Source: Lactifluus volemus
Lineage: Eukaryota; Basidiomycota; Agaricomycetes; Russulales; Russulaceae
Direction of reading: 5' to 3'
NCBI GenBank assembly: GCA_022376515.1
Contig: WTXI01000003.1
Coordinates: forward strand, 310,001 to 374,000
DNA length: 64,000 bases
Shown: piece by piece, positions 1-11,551 of the stretch
How positions within the stretch are numbered: position 1 is the stretch's first letter
How the letters are laid out: each line of letters opens with the position of its first letter
Made by a program: the position numbers and the translations under genes
The notes under the pieces: model-generated
Told to the model about the DNA's origin: nothing
Seen by the model: the letters and a program-made list of their open reading frames with translations, nothing else
Database searches by the model: none

Positions 1-73
1 GGCGACCACCAAGCGGCCTTGACGAACTGTACAGTCAATCAACCTGCGACGCAGTGCACCACAATATTTGCGC

Positions 74-1801
74 TTACCCGCCCTCAACAAAATTTTGCCA
101 AACATAATCTTTTAGTCTGTCCGCGCCTGGGAGCTCCTGGATGAGATGCTTGATGGTGTTCTGTCCCAGGCCGAAGAAGTCTGGTCCAGAGACGGAGTTA
201 CTATGTTGCCTATTCCGAACATGGTTGGCGGCTCGCACGACGACAGACCAGGCACCAGTGGCTGTGCCAGCAATGATGGGCTTATCCGCCATATCATTTG
301 CAATGATTTGGAACTTGGGTCCATCGCCGCCATCAAGGATGGTGCAATTGTAAACCGTCTCAGCATTGGGATCGCGCGCGGACAGGTAACGCCTAAAGAT
401 AATAAAGTGGGTCAAAGCTGTGGACGGGTCCGATCGTGTCAAAAGATCATCACCTGTTAACCGAATAACCCACAGGGAAAATATAACGCTCCGTATGGAA
501 ATGCTCACGCATGCACACCTCGCCCAAGCAATTGACAGTCATAATGCCAACATTGAGCGGCAAAATGGGACGGCCATTCTTGTCTCGAGGCACCATGGGA
601 ATTGAATAGCTTTTTGACGTGACTGTATGTGCTTTCAAGCGTTTTGGTTTTGTATGACGTTGAACTGTCGTCTGTGGGATAGACGTGGCTGAGGGGCCGA
701 CCGAAGTGGGAGAGCCTGGACCTATATGGTTAGGGGTGCCGTTGCCGTTGCCGTTTCGTAAGGGATGGGATGAGTCGCCATCAGGGCCCGCGTAATGTTC
801 CGTGTCAGAGCCCAACGGAGACATGGGTGATCCAGGGGAGAGCTGATGTGGCGTAGGAGGGACGCCCGCGTTGTTGATGAATTGTGGGATACGGTGCATT
901 CCATGGCCAGAGGAAGGGGGAGGGACGACTGGTTCGGATGAAGCAGCTGAAGGGGGCTTGATCCTGATACGTTTGCCTGATGAGGTCACAAGGGTTTGAG
1001 AAGAGCCAGGAGCGGTTGAGGTGGGATTGACAGAGTTGGCTGGAGGGGGAAACGGGGATGGAACGCCGGCCTCTTTGGCCTTAGTCGAGTTGGGAGCCGT
1101 GGCGGTCGCTTTGCCTCTCCTCGGGGTCTTACGGGCATCGCGTGCCTCTTCCTCTTCTCGTTCCTTCATCTCTTCTAATTGGCGCTTGCGAGCTTGGGGC
1201 CCGATATGACGAGAAGAATACAATGGATCAAGAGAGGGATCATCTGTCCTGACTTCATCCAAAGCTTCATGTAAGATGGCTTGAAAGGCATTGAGAGCAT
1301 GGGAGGATTGTAAAGCGCGGGGAAAGGCGGTAGGTGGTTGAGAGGGAGATTGGGAGTTGGGACTATGTGGGGTCGGACTAGAAGGTTGACGTGCGACGGC
1401 TGCTTCCAGTTCGAGTATTCGGTCGAGGAGCATACTTAAAAAGGAGGATTGACACGATGATAGGAAACGAAAGGGACAAGAATCGCATACCCTTTTTCGC
1501 TGTTCCAATTAACATTTCGCTCGCCCGAACGCCTGAGCTCATCTTCAAGGCCCTTGTATTTCTATTGGTGGAGAGGAGTGAACAAAGGTAAAGATTTAGA
1601 AGAAAAAAAACCGACCTCTTCAAGATCCCAATATTTTCTTTTGAGCTTGTAATACTTTTCGCTAAACTCTCTCTGATCTTTGGCATTCTGAACGGAGGAA
1701 AGGGCAAATGGCTGATGAGGAGGTATGGGGGGAGGACCCATAATGACGTCCCTGTCTGTAGGTGGGGGTGGAGGGAGCATTGGGGCAGACCTGGGGGACA
1801 T
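74..1801 (-). CDS. FYRN/FYRC domain protein (TBRG1-like)
   Basis: Likely nuclear, chromatin-associated protein. Four exons fit: 1801-1616, 1561-1491, 1434-454 and 392-74, giving about 518 residues in one frame. The N-terminus is proline-rich and followed by a charged helix (EKYYKLKRKYWDLEE) that may form a coiled coil with the next exon. A long low-complexity Ser/Pro/Gly region follows. The end of exon 3 carries an FYRN module (GRPILPLNVGIMTVNCLGE, then ERYIFPVGY), and exon 4 carries the FYRC module ending near FFGLGQNTIKHLIQEL. FYRN plus FYRC occur together in TBRG1 and in MLL-type proteins; no SET or PHD domain is visible here, so TBRG1-like is the better match. The stop at 74 overlaps a possible GTAAGC donor, so the true C-terminus could lie outside the window. 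Confidence 0.85.
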
Positions 1802-4800
1802 TGAAGAAAAGGGGAAAAAGGGGAAAGACCAAGTCGTCGTGGAATAGAAGAGAAAGAGAGAGAGAAGGCGGGGACTGGTCTAGGCAGAACCGTGTTTGGG
1901 AAATGGTTGTGTCATGGTCATGACAGGTCGAGTTCAGGGCCACGGCCACCTGATTTCACTCCTTCTCCTTTGCGATCAAAAACTAGTTTTTACAGGCTCA
2001 CACGCGGCTGTGTATCACGTCCCTATCGATCGTAGCTAGAGTGTAACTAGAAACGGTGAGGGGTGCGGCTGTGAAAACCCGAGTGGCTGTCATATCCTAA
2101 TTAGTCACTCGTCGCGGCGTTGAGTCGGATCCTTCCCTTTTACGGAATTTTCCCTTTTCACCCCGTTCCTGTATAACATATGTTTACGCCTCCTATCGTT
2201 GACCTTGACCGCGATAAATGTTACGTTTTGGGTTGCCACAGATCATACAATTTCATTCGGCTTTCCCCGATTAGGTTACAGTCTTGCCTTTTAAGGTATT
2301 TGACACGTGTAGTTGATACCCAGACATACGGACCCATGATGATGATTTGAATGAATGATAATAATCAATCTCTTTGTTCATCTGAGTGAAGCCCCGTCAC
2401 TCCTCTTGTAGCGTGGCGTTCAGCCACAAGCGCCATTCCTTCCTTTAGTTGTCTCCCGTCGGGGGCCAATTCCTCGGATCTCCGCCACAACAGTTACATC
2501 CTTTATTGTTACCCCTTTTCATTTACTATTAACATTCTTATATATGCCACGCGGCCTTCTGAAACTCTGTGGCGTTCCCCACCTGTGGTAGAACCTGTCT
2601 GGACCCTTTGAGGACATTGTGCGGGCAACCACCATAACTTACCTATATCCTTATCCATCTCACTCACACTCCTTTCCTAAACCGTAGCAAAAAGTCTGTC
2701 GACCATACATGTCCTACTCTCGACGCCTCCCGTTGATAGGCACCACTTACCGCTCAAAAGCGACCCTAAGGTTTCATCAATCGACGCCTCCAAGCCGCCC
2801 TGACATGACATCGTCCCCGTTTAGTGTCGTCGCAGCCAGAAAACGGTCCTTTCCGTTCATGTTTTACACAAAAGAACCCTACTACACTTTACCTATAAGA
2901 CTCTCGGCGATGTCGGGAGAATAAGCGGATTAACGCCTTTGGCGCTGGCTTCCCACATTTTTGCCACCATCTGATAGGCGGCCGAGACAAAGGAACCACG
3001 TTGCTATTGGTTCACAATCATTAAGCGCACATCAACGCCCCCCTTCGGTGAAGCTGTCTTTTGCTAGCACCCTGAACGCTTTCAAACACCGCATCCTGAC
3101 GGCGGGCAATTTGGTCATCCCATCTCTTACACACCCTGCGGAGATAACCATAACATGATATGTGCGCTTGATCCCGAGGTACAACGACGAGCCACAACAT
3201 TTGATTCAGACAGGGGTTGTGCAACCGACGACGCTCATCTTTTCGGCAGGACATCAACTTGGCAGCAACCAATGTCACGCCTCGCGTAGTTAGGCTTTGA
3301 ATGGGTTTTATCAGTGTACACAGGGATAAAAAGCCTAGGAGCATGCGCGCACAACGCCTGACTCTCTCTCTTGTTCTGGAAACCCTCAACAAGGCATTTC
3401 AAAAGGTGATAGATACCCTCGCAGTGAGGGGCCGAGCCCTAGAATCAGAAATGAAGCTGCGGGTCATGGTCATGTGGCCGTGGCCAAAGCTTAAAACGGT
3501 GGGTAGTGGCGTAAGCGCGGCGTGGCGTTCCTAAATGGGGACACGGAATCTTGGGAATTGGAAGAACGATTTGCGCTGTGCAATCGGAAGAAGAGGGGGT
3601 TGGCCCGTCCTCGGCGGGGATCTCTACAAATTTCGACACCCACGCTCTTCTTCCATTTGTCCGAGCGAGTGAGGGGCGAACATGAGACATCTCCACTACT
3701 ACTATCCACGTCTGTACCCCCCCCCCCCCCACATACGCCTAAGGGGTCCAACCCCCCTCCTTGTCCTTTACCTTGTTTTTCATATGTGCTCTTAATACAT
3801 AAGTCATGTAAACTTTTTTTTTCTCCCTTGTTTTATCAACGCTCGGTATTCTCGCTTAACTCTTTCGAGGGGGCCGTTTTGCGCTCTCTTTATCCTCGGG
3901 TTTCCGAATCCGCGCTCCAGGGCTCCTGTGTTTTGAGGTACGACCTGTTATAGTATGGCCAACTTGCTGCCTTATCTGAAAAATCACACACGGGTGGAGA
4001 AAATTACTACATGACGTGCGTCTGATTTGTGCTGCCCCTGTGTGCTTTGTCGCAAGAAGAAGCGCGCACAAGGGGGTCACCAACCAAATTCATTTCACTC
4101 CACTTCTCTGCTCTTCACTTTGTGACCAAATGCGTTAAACTTTATGTACTAACATGGCACACACGCGAAATACATTTACCGTTCACCCCGTTTGGTTCTG
4201 GACCCGCCTCCACAGCGGGGGGGGGAAATTTTACTCTTTCATGTCATCTGATTTCCCACAAATGAAAAGCATGGGACCAGCCCTAACAGTACCGGTAGTC
4301 GTTGGAGGCCACGTGGATGATACGAGCCACGTAATAAGTGGGCACCACGAGTCTGTCTTCTTCTTCTTCCGCGATAAAACAAGGTCCTAGATTAGAAGTA
4401 AATCACAAAAATAAGTGAGTGGCGGGGTTGAGCTGAGTCGTTAGCCGATCTCATTACGACGTGGAGAACAAGAGAGGACTGTATATGCAAGTCCCATGCA
4501 AGTCTCACCTCGGACCTGTCGTAATATGCGCGCCGTGTAATTGCTTCCGTGTCTGTTGCGCAAGGGGGTGGCAATGGCGGTGGTGATGGTGGTGATGGTG
4601 GTGGTGGTGTATAATTGAAAACTTGTACTAGTACTGTAGAATTACAGATACGGATACGGGCCCGGATCCTGTATCTAACTATCTATCACACGAGGTAACG
4701 TTCGAGGTCCAATCCCCACTTCACACCATTTGAATTTTTCGGCTCAAACTAATAGACTCCCCCCGTCCCCTCCAAATGACCGTGACTGACCCTATTGGGA

Positions 4801-5390
4801 CACCATACGTTTTTTTTCGCGTACCTTGCTTTGAACTCAAAATATCTGGGGTCATCACAAATCATTTACTATGGACCGGAAACAGCCAATGTCACAAAGT
4901 TCTGAAGAGTCCTGACAAACCGTAGGCAACTTTGTTTGTTGAAAATGCAGGCAAATTCGCTTGTGGCAAGTGCCAGTGGGAAGGAAAATGCGCCACGCTG
5001 AGGGAACTTCGTGCCTATCAAATTCTTTTTTTTTTTTTGGTTTGAAACCGTTTTTCCCATCACTTTGACTGTCGCGGTACTCATAACGTCTCCGCGTCCC
5101 GCAGTACATGTGAACGGGTGTACATGCCCTCAAACCTTTACTATCGTCATACCCAAAGATGACACCTCACCCGACTCTGCACCGCAACTGAAAACCAACA
5201 CGCTTATGACAAACTAGTCTAGTGCTTCGTAGCGCTCTCACTGCCAATGATGCCATCGTGGTTCCATATCCGCCTGTCTACGCCCGGTCCTAGGCTCCAT
5301 CACCCATTCCTCGCTTTTTTGTTTAAGGTATACAAATCACCCCAGTTCCTTCTTATAGGTCCGGCCCACTCGTCGGAGCGTGCGCCACAA
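1802..5390. other. No convincing gene; intergenic with microsatellite
   Basis: Open frames in this stretch are short, overlap on both strands and show no recognisable domain or splice-joined protein. It contains pyrimidine-rich tracts, a C-run near 3719-3730 and a GGT/GAT-type microsatellite at about 4565-4610. It includes the promoter side of the FYRN/FYRC gene. A fast-evolving gene or noncoding RNA cannot be excluded. Confidence 0.5.
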
Positions 5391-7485
5391 TCAGACCACA
5401 TAGGGCTCTTTCTCGCGACGTTCTCTCGCAGCCTTATCACGGGTTCGAGGACCCATATAACGCAGAACAAAACTGGAACGAGTATTTTCAAAAAAAAAAC
5501 AAGGGTGGGTGATTCTCCAACGATGTAACGTACGGGAGTGGGGCCATCGCGGTTGTCAGCCCTGCTAACAGCAGCGTTGCGCCGACCGTGCCGAGCGTAT
5601 GGTACATCCCCCCGCGAAGAGGGGGAACGCCGCCGCGAACGACGTGCGCATCATAGTATTGCACGCGAGCGCGAATGCCGCGATCGGTCGATACGCGACA
5701 ACGATGTACGTGAAGGAGGATGTGAAGATAAAGTAGGTGCCGGTGCCGAACGGGACCGACGCAAGCACCGGTACGATCCAGTGCTCGCCACGGTAAGTGG
5801 AGAACGCGAGCCAGAAGAGCGAGAGGGGGACGAGCACCCCACCCACTTGTCCCATCAGGAGACGGAACTCTGCTGGTGGGTCCTCCTCGCCATGCGTATC
5901 TTTGTATCGACGGTAACTCCTTAGGGGAAAACGAGTTTGTTCGATCAGCTTTCTTTTGGAGGTGAACGAGATCGGGAAGGGAAAGGGAAGGGAATTTCGG
6001 TCCGCACCGATTCCAGAAAGGCATCGTCACAGGCCGAGGAGCATTCCGACGGCGATTCCCTGGAATGTCAGGCCCGTACATTGAAGATTGAATCCATGCT
6101 TTCCCTCGAAAATGATGGGGAAAGCTTGGAAGGTTAGGTAAAGGATGCCGAGAATCAACGAATCCCTTCTCAGCATATCATGTCAGCGGCAAATCGTACC
6201 GAGAGATGGCGTTCTGCCACATATACCATAGATTCAACAGGAGCGCCATATGATCGAGAAGCGCAGCGTCAATAAGCAATGTTCGTAGTGGGTTGGTGGT
6301 GCTTTCTCTGCTGGTGCATACCAATTTAGATTCCCCGTGTCCTCACGAAGGCTACGCTAACTCTGTGAGCCAATATTACGGTCCCTGCTATTCAGCACTT
6401 ACCGTTGCGCCTTCCACTTGAGTATCACAGGGATGCACGTTTCTGGCACGATCTATAATGGCTGAGATCAACGTAGGGAATGACGACTTGAGGGATTAGA
6501 CTTTACGATGATTAGCAGTACTGCCTGGAGGAACGACCACATGATCAGAATGTAGAAAGTCCATCTCCAGTGTAGATGCTGGTTAATAAATCTATTTGCG
6601 TCCTCTTTTTACAACGATTGCTCTTAGGGACGTGTGTACACCCACCCACTGAGTATAGGTCCTAGTTCAGGACCAAGGAAGGGGCATATCGTGTAAACGG
6701 CCATCGGTCTATCTCAGTTTATGAGAAACGCAATTCAAAAACCGCGATCGGTGAAGCCGAAACGCACGTGGCAACTTCACTATTGGAGAACATATCACTG
6801 ACGCTTCCTCCAGCCACGCAGAGAAACGCAGCTCCGCAGTATCCAGAGATGAAGCGGAAAACCAAGTATACGGCTGTCGCACCACAGATTCCAGTAACGC
6901 GGATGTGGGGACAGAGCCAGCCAACCACTTACATATATTGGGCGCAAACGCGACGGGGAACATAAACAGGAAAAATAGGGAAAACGACACGCGATAGACC
7001 ACCTTGCGTCCGTATATCTCTGACATTGGCCCCGCGACGAGTGGTCCGAGGCCCAGACCCAAAACGAAGAGGCTGACGCCGAGGATGGCGACTTCCTTGC
7101 CCACATGGAATTCTCTGGCCACTGGCGCTTCCACAAAGGCAGCCTTTTCGTCATGGACGCAAAAAATGCGTTGCGGGGATGAGGGATGTAATATCAATTA
7201 GGACACCGCATATCGGACAGAGTTTGATGAGCTCCGGGAAGAGCCGTGACAAGGACATACCATGGACGAGGCGCAAGTGACGCAAATGGATGCGCTTGAA
7301 ATGCAAATCACGGAAAGCCATCGGCGTACCAGAGACAGTTCCTGGGGATTCTCTGTTGGCTCAAGACAGACCTCATAGGGATTCGCGTCGGAGGGAGTGA
7401 GCGATGGTGGTGTCGGATCGTGATGCTTATTTCGTGTATGGTGATGCCAAAAGTCGTAAGTTGGGTGAGGGTGCCAGAAGAACAT
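5391..7485 (-). pseudogene. MFS transporter, DHA1/polyamine type, with two frameshifts
   Basis: Paralogue of the neighbouring transporter at 7865-9909, in the same orientation. Recognisable parts in order: cytosolic N-terminus from the ATG at 7485, first helix (RRWLSVICISSASICVT), the MFS loop motif GPMSEIYGRKVVYR, the helix SGYCGAAFLCVAGGSVSDMF, then PFLGPELGPILSG, WRWTFYILIMWSF and the C-terminal helices near 5560-5860. Introns sit at the same places as in the neighbour. Two single-base losses break the frame relative to it: one near 6030 (GGCCTG-TGACG, after GIAVGMLLGL) and one near 5605 in a G-run just before MYHTLGTVGATLLL. The last exon can be read to a stop at 5391-5393. Either a decaying gene or two assembly indels; transport of drugs or polyamines is inferred from family only. 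Confidence 0.7.
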
Positions 7486-7864
7486 GAGTGGGTGCAACGT
7501 GAAACATCCGGTAGGGCTCGGAGCTAGTAAAACGCAGACCCCGTGGGACTACAGATGATAGGCATACACGTACATCGTGGCAGCTCTAACGTACGATCAA
7601 GACAAATTAGATGCGTCTCGACCCGCGGTCTCGGAACGACTGCGGACCGAAGAAGGCACCAACGACCTTTGACAAAATTCCTTATGGGGAATATAAGCGC
7701 GGGAAGAAGAGGTCGCATTTGCTGACAATGAGTGAAAAATGACATTCCGAGTCATAAAGTGGTCGTAACGTCGATCTATGAAAACTGATTGTGGTTATTG
7801 TAGAAGTACGATCGTCCCGATCAGCCTGGTATGCAGTGGCAAAGTCGTGGTCGTGACAGCTGCA

Positions 7865-9909
7865 TCACACAGCGAACTTGGATTTTTCCCGCAACCGAGC
7901 ACCTACGTGGTAGAATACAAAACTATGACAGAGATCGACATTTTGAGCGTTACATAAGTAAGGATGAACTCACGGTAAGGGCGCCATGACTGTTGCAACA
8001 CTGGCCAGAATCAAGGTTGCACCCACCGTGCCGAGGGTGTGGTACATCTGAGTAGCGAAGAGCGGGAACGCGGCAGCAAATGACGCGCGCATAACACTGT
8101 TACTAGCCATCGCAGACGCTGCGATTGGCCGGTACGCAACGACGAGATACGTGAAGGAGGATGTGAAGACAAAATATGTGCCCGTGCCAAATGGAACAGA
8201 TGCGATGATAGGCGCAATCCAATGAACATGACTATATGTGGTGAAGGCCAGCCAGAAAAGGCTGACGGACACAAGAACCGCACCCGCCTGGCCCATTACG
8301 AGACGGAATTCTGGTGGTGGATCGCCGTGATTCTGGACGAACCGCCTATAACGTCTATGAAAGAGCACCATAAGTAAGTTCGAATGAACAAGCAAGCCAG
8401 AGGTGAGTTTGACTCGCCCATTCCAATATGGGGTCGTTGCCAGCCCGATGAAAAAGCCGATGGCAATACCGAGGAATGTCAAGCCCGTCATTTGTAAATT
8501 AAAGCCATGCTTTTCCATGAAGATGATAGGAAACGCCTCGAAAGCAAGGTATTGAATTCCTAAAATAAATGCATTCCTGACAGGATTTGTTTATCACTGG
8601 AACGATGGGCGAAAGTAAGCACTCTACCAAACGTCGATTAGGAGTGCCATGCGATCAAAAAGGATGAGTTCTACAGGAGTTCAATCGCGTACTGCACGCT
8701 TAAAAAAGATAGGAAGACATACGGAACGGCCTGTAGCAACTAAGGAGAACAGCATGTCCCAAGCTGATGTATTCCCTCTCTAATGGAGCATAATAGTGCT
8801 GGTTCCCAGTGGTTTCTCTCAGGCTAGATGACCTGGGTGAGTGTTTCGCCATCTGCTGGTTGCTGGTGAGTGTACCGTTGTGCCTTCCGCTTGAGAATCA
8901 CAGGGACGTAGGTCTCTGGAACAAACTACATTGTCTCTTCAGGAAGGGTGTCACACAAGGTCCTAGAATACCTACGCAGATCAATGCAATTGTTTGAACG
9001 AAAGACCAAGTAATGAGGAAATAGTACGTCCATCTCCAGCTCGTATTTTGGTTGATGAAACTTCGTAATATTCAACGTAACGACTGGAGGAATCAGGAAT
9101 CAGCTCACCCGCTAAGTAAAGGTCCGATCTCCGGGCCGAGAAATGGTGTCATCGTATAAACAGCCATCGGACTAGTACGAGACACGGCCTTTACTCCGGA
9201 TTCACAACATAGAGACCACGGAAAACCCACGTTCCGACCTTTGCATTCGAGAACATATCGCTGACACTGCCACCAGCAACACTGAGAAATGCTGAGCCGC
9301 AGAAACCCGAGACATATCGGAATGTCAAGTAAATCGCTTCAAAACGAACGTGATTAGAACCCAGAGCACCATGGATGACCGTTTACGTGACAATTACCAA
9401 TGTCAGGTGCAAAGGCGACAGGAAACGTAAAGGCGAAGAAAAGAATGAATGACACCCGATAGACAATATTCCGTCCGTAAACTTCGGACAATGGCCCTGA
9501 AAAGAGAGGACCGGTGCCGAGACCAATGACATAAAGGCTGATCCCCAAGATTGCTACTTCTTTTCCCACAAGGAATTGTTGAGACACGGCATCTACCGTG
9601 AAAGCAGCCTGTGATGGTGCAGAGTGAGTGATAAGTGCGTTTAGTATTCGAGACACTTGCAATAGACGATGCGCCTGCGACACAGAGCGCTGCCCCAGAG
9701 ATGGTTGCAACTGCTAGCCAGCGACGAAATAAAGGGAGCTCTTGAGGGTCATCATCTCGCTCGAGCTGAACCTCGTATTTCTTCTCCCCGCGTAATGGGG
9801 AACTATCCCGTTCTGCTGGGCGACATTCAAGTTGGTGAGATACCTCGCGCTCATCAAGGGTTGAAGTGTGGGACATAGGCGAAGACGAGGGACACTTGTC
9901 GGTGTTCAT
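7865..9909 (-). CDS. MFS transporter, DHA1 drug/polyamine:H+ antiporter type
   Basis: Twelve-helix plasma-membrane transporter, probably proton-driven. The ATG at 9909 opens a charged cytosolic tail, then helix 1 (RRWLAVATISGAALCVAG). Further exons give the loop motif GPLSEVYGRNIVYR (about residues 120-140), SGFCGSAFLSVAGGSVSDMF, MTPFLGPEIGPLLSG, WRWTYYFLITWSF, the conserved PETYVPVILKRKAQR, then YYAPLEREYISLGHA and the C-terminal half (MGQAGAVLVSVSLFWLAF, VPFGTGTYFVFTSSFTYL). The final exon reads FVFYHVGARLREKSKFAV and stops at 7865-7867, a normal family ending. About ten introns are needed; one (about 8340-8410) appears to use a GC donor. No frame break was found, unlike the tandem copy downstream. 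The substrate cannot be told from sequence. Confidence 0.8.
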
Positions 9910-11551
9910 AGAGCGGGGAAGTGCTTATCGACTTATAAATCGATGTTTTTGTATGAGAGCGAGATTGTAGATCATGATTTATCAGACGCAGATCCGCACC
10001 CGGATGATATTTTAGGCGTCCGAGAGAGTCCTTCATGTTGTTACGTACTATCTAGCAGGATCTCCCATTTATTGTCAGAAGCGAGCTTGAGGCTCAGTTT
10101 TTGAGGAAACAGACTGAGGAAAGAGAGTTGTAGAAAGGAGAGTCCGAACATAAAAATAAATGTATAGGATAGTCGCACGTGGGACTCGGATTTTGGTGCC
10201 CGGGGTCTCCAAGTCTGGGCTGTCTGCCTCTCTTCACTAACTTGGACAGGCTTCTCCATACGTGCAGGTGTGCAGATAGAGTCATTGAAAACTAGGAGAA
10301 CGTTTCGAGTAATCTAATCGGCACACCTCACAATGAGCGGGCTCATTAAAGGAGATACGAAGCAAAGAAGAGCTAAAGCGCAAACGGGAGGGAGAAAGCT
10401 ACTTGAATAGGTAAGCAATCATGATGAGAGTGATGAGGCAAAGTGGGTGAGAAGATGAAATGCAGCAGAAAGGCAAGAAGGACACGGAAGGAGGGACATG
10501 CGGTAGCATCCCGCGTTCGACTACCGCGTCCGTCCAATGCAGAGTGTCAAAGGCGGCATAGAAAGTGAATCAGACACCGTGTAATTCAGCTGTCATAAAG
10601 AAATTGGCCATGGTAACACCCGTGTGTCACTGGCAGTCATGCAGAATCGATGAGTGTAGCCGTGTTTCTGTTGTTGATTAGTGCCACTCAGTCTGACAGC
10701 TCTGATGAAACCAAGGGATTCAATTCGAATCAGCTCAATAAAAGTAGTGGAAGTGACAGCCAGGCATCTATTCTAGTGGTCTACATAACTTTTATGAGAA
10801 AAAACTTCATGCACGTTCATGCCAGAGACCGATGGTGTGAAAGTGGAAATTCACAATAACGATATCCGGGAAGCGTTTTTTTTTTTTTCCGGACACTTTT
10901 CTCACAGTGCGAGCTTTCAATTTCCAATCTCCGATCACTTCGTATGGAGCGGTGCTTAAATTTGCCCCTATACTCACTCTCATTGTATTCCCATCGTGTT
11001 ACCTTCATACAGCGCGAAATGGTTTTGGTTCATTTAAAGGAGGTAAAAAATCACAATTATCACTTCCCACACTTGCACAGTCAATGCATCAGGGCGGTAA
11101 ACGCTATTTCAAATATCTGCATTGAATTTAGACGGAGTCATTTATGTAGCTGCTAAACCGCTTTAAAGTCCCGCCGATTTGACGAGATGTCTCGATTCTA
11201 ACACTTTCACAACGCAGAAAATGAGATTCCTCAGGCCTCAGGTACCAACATATTTTTTTAGTGAACCTATAGGAAATTTGTAGAATCACATCATGCAAAT
11301 CGTAGGTTACGGTAGCACTGAATGGTGCTGCGCAGCTCACATTCTTCTGCCGAGAAACTCCACTGGCGGGTTCTTACCCCATGCCCCATATAGTCATCTG
11401 CCAGGGCTCCGGTGACAGGTTTCGTAATTTTCGTTTAAATGCTCTAACCTCATGAACTTCAATCCCTCATCTTTCTGACCTTGCCATTATCAAGTCGCTC
11501 TGTGGCGGGTCCACACATCTCGGAAACTCATACTGATTTGACCGCATCAAC
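9910..11551. other. Intergenic, no gene recognised
   Basis: Only short open frames on both strands, none with a recognisable domain. It includes the upstream region of the MFS gene and of the DUF6534 gene, with a T-run near 10876-10890. Confidence 0.5.

Noticed and set aside
3522..3953. 143-residue frame in the 3.5 kb gene-free stretch
   Set aside because: Low-complexity, opposed by equally long minus-strand frames, no domain or splice partner.
5440..5470. GGGTTCGAGGACCC, resembling a tRNA T-arm
   Set aside because: No matching acceptor stem, D-arm or anticodon arm at the right distance, and it lies at the end of the MFS paralogue's last exon.
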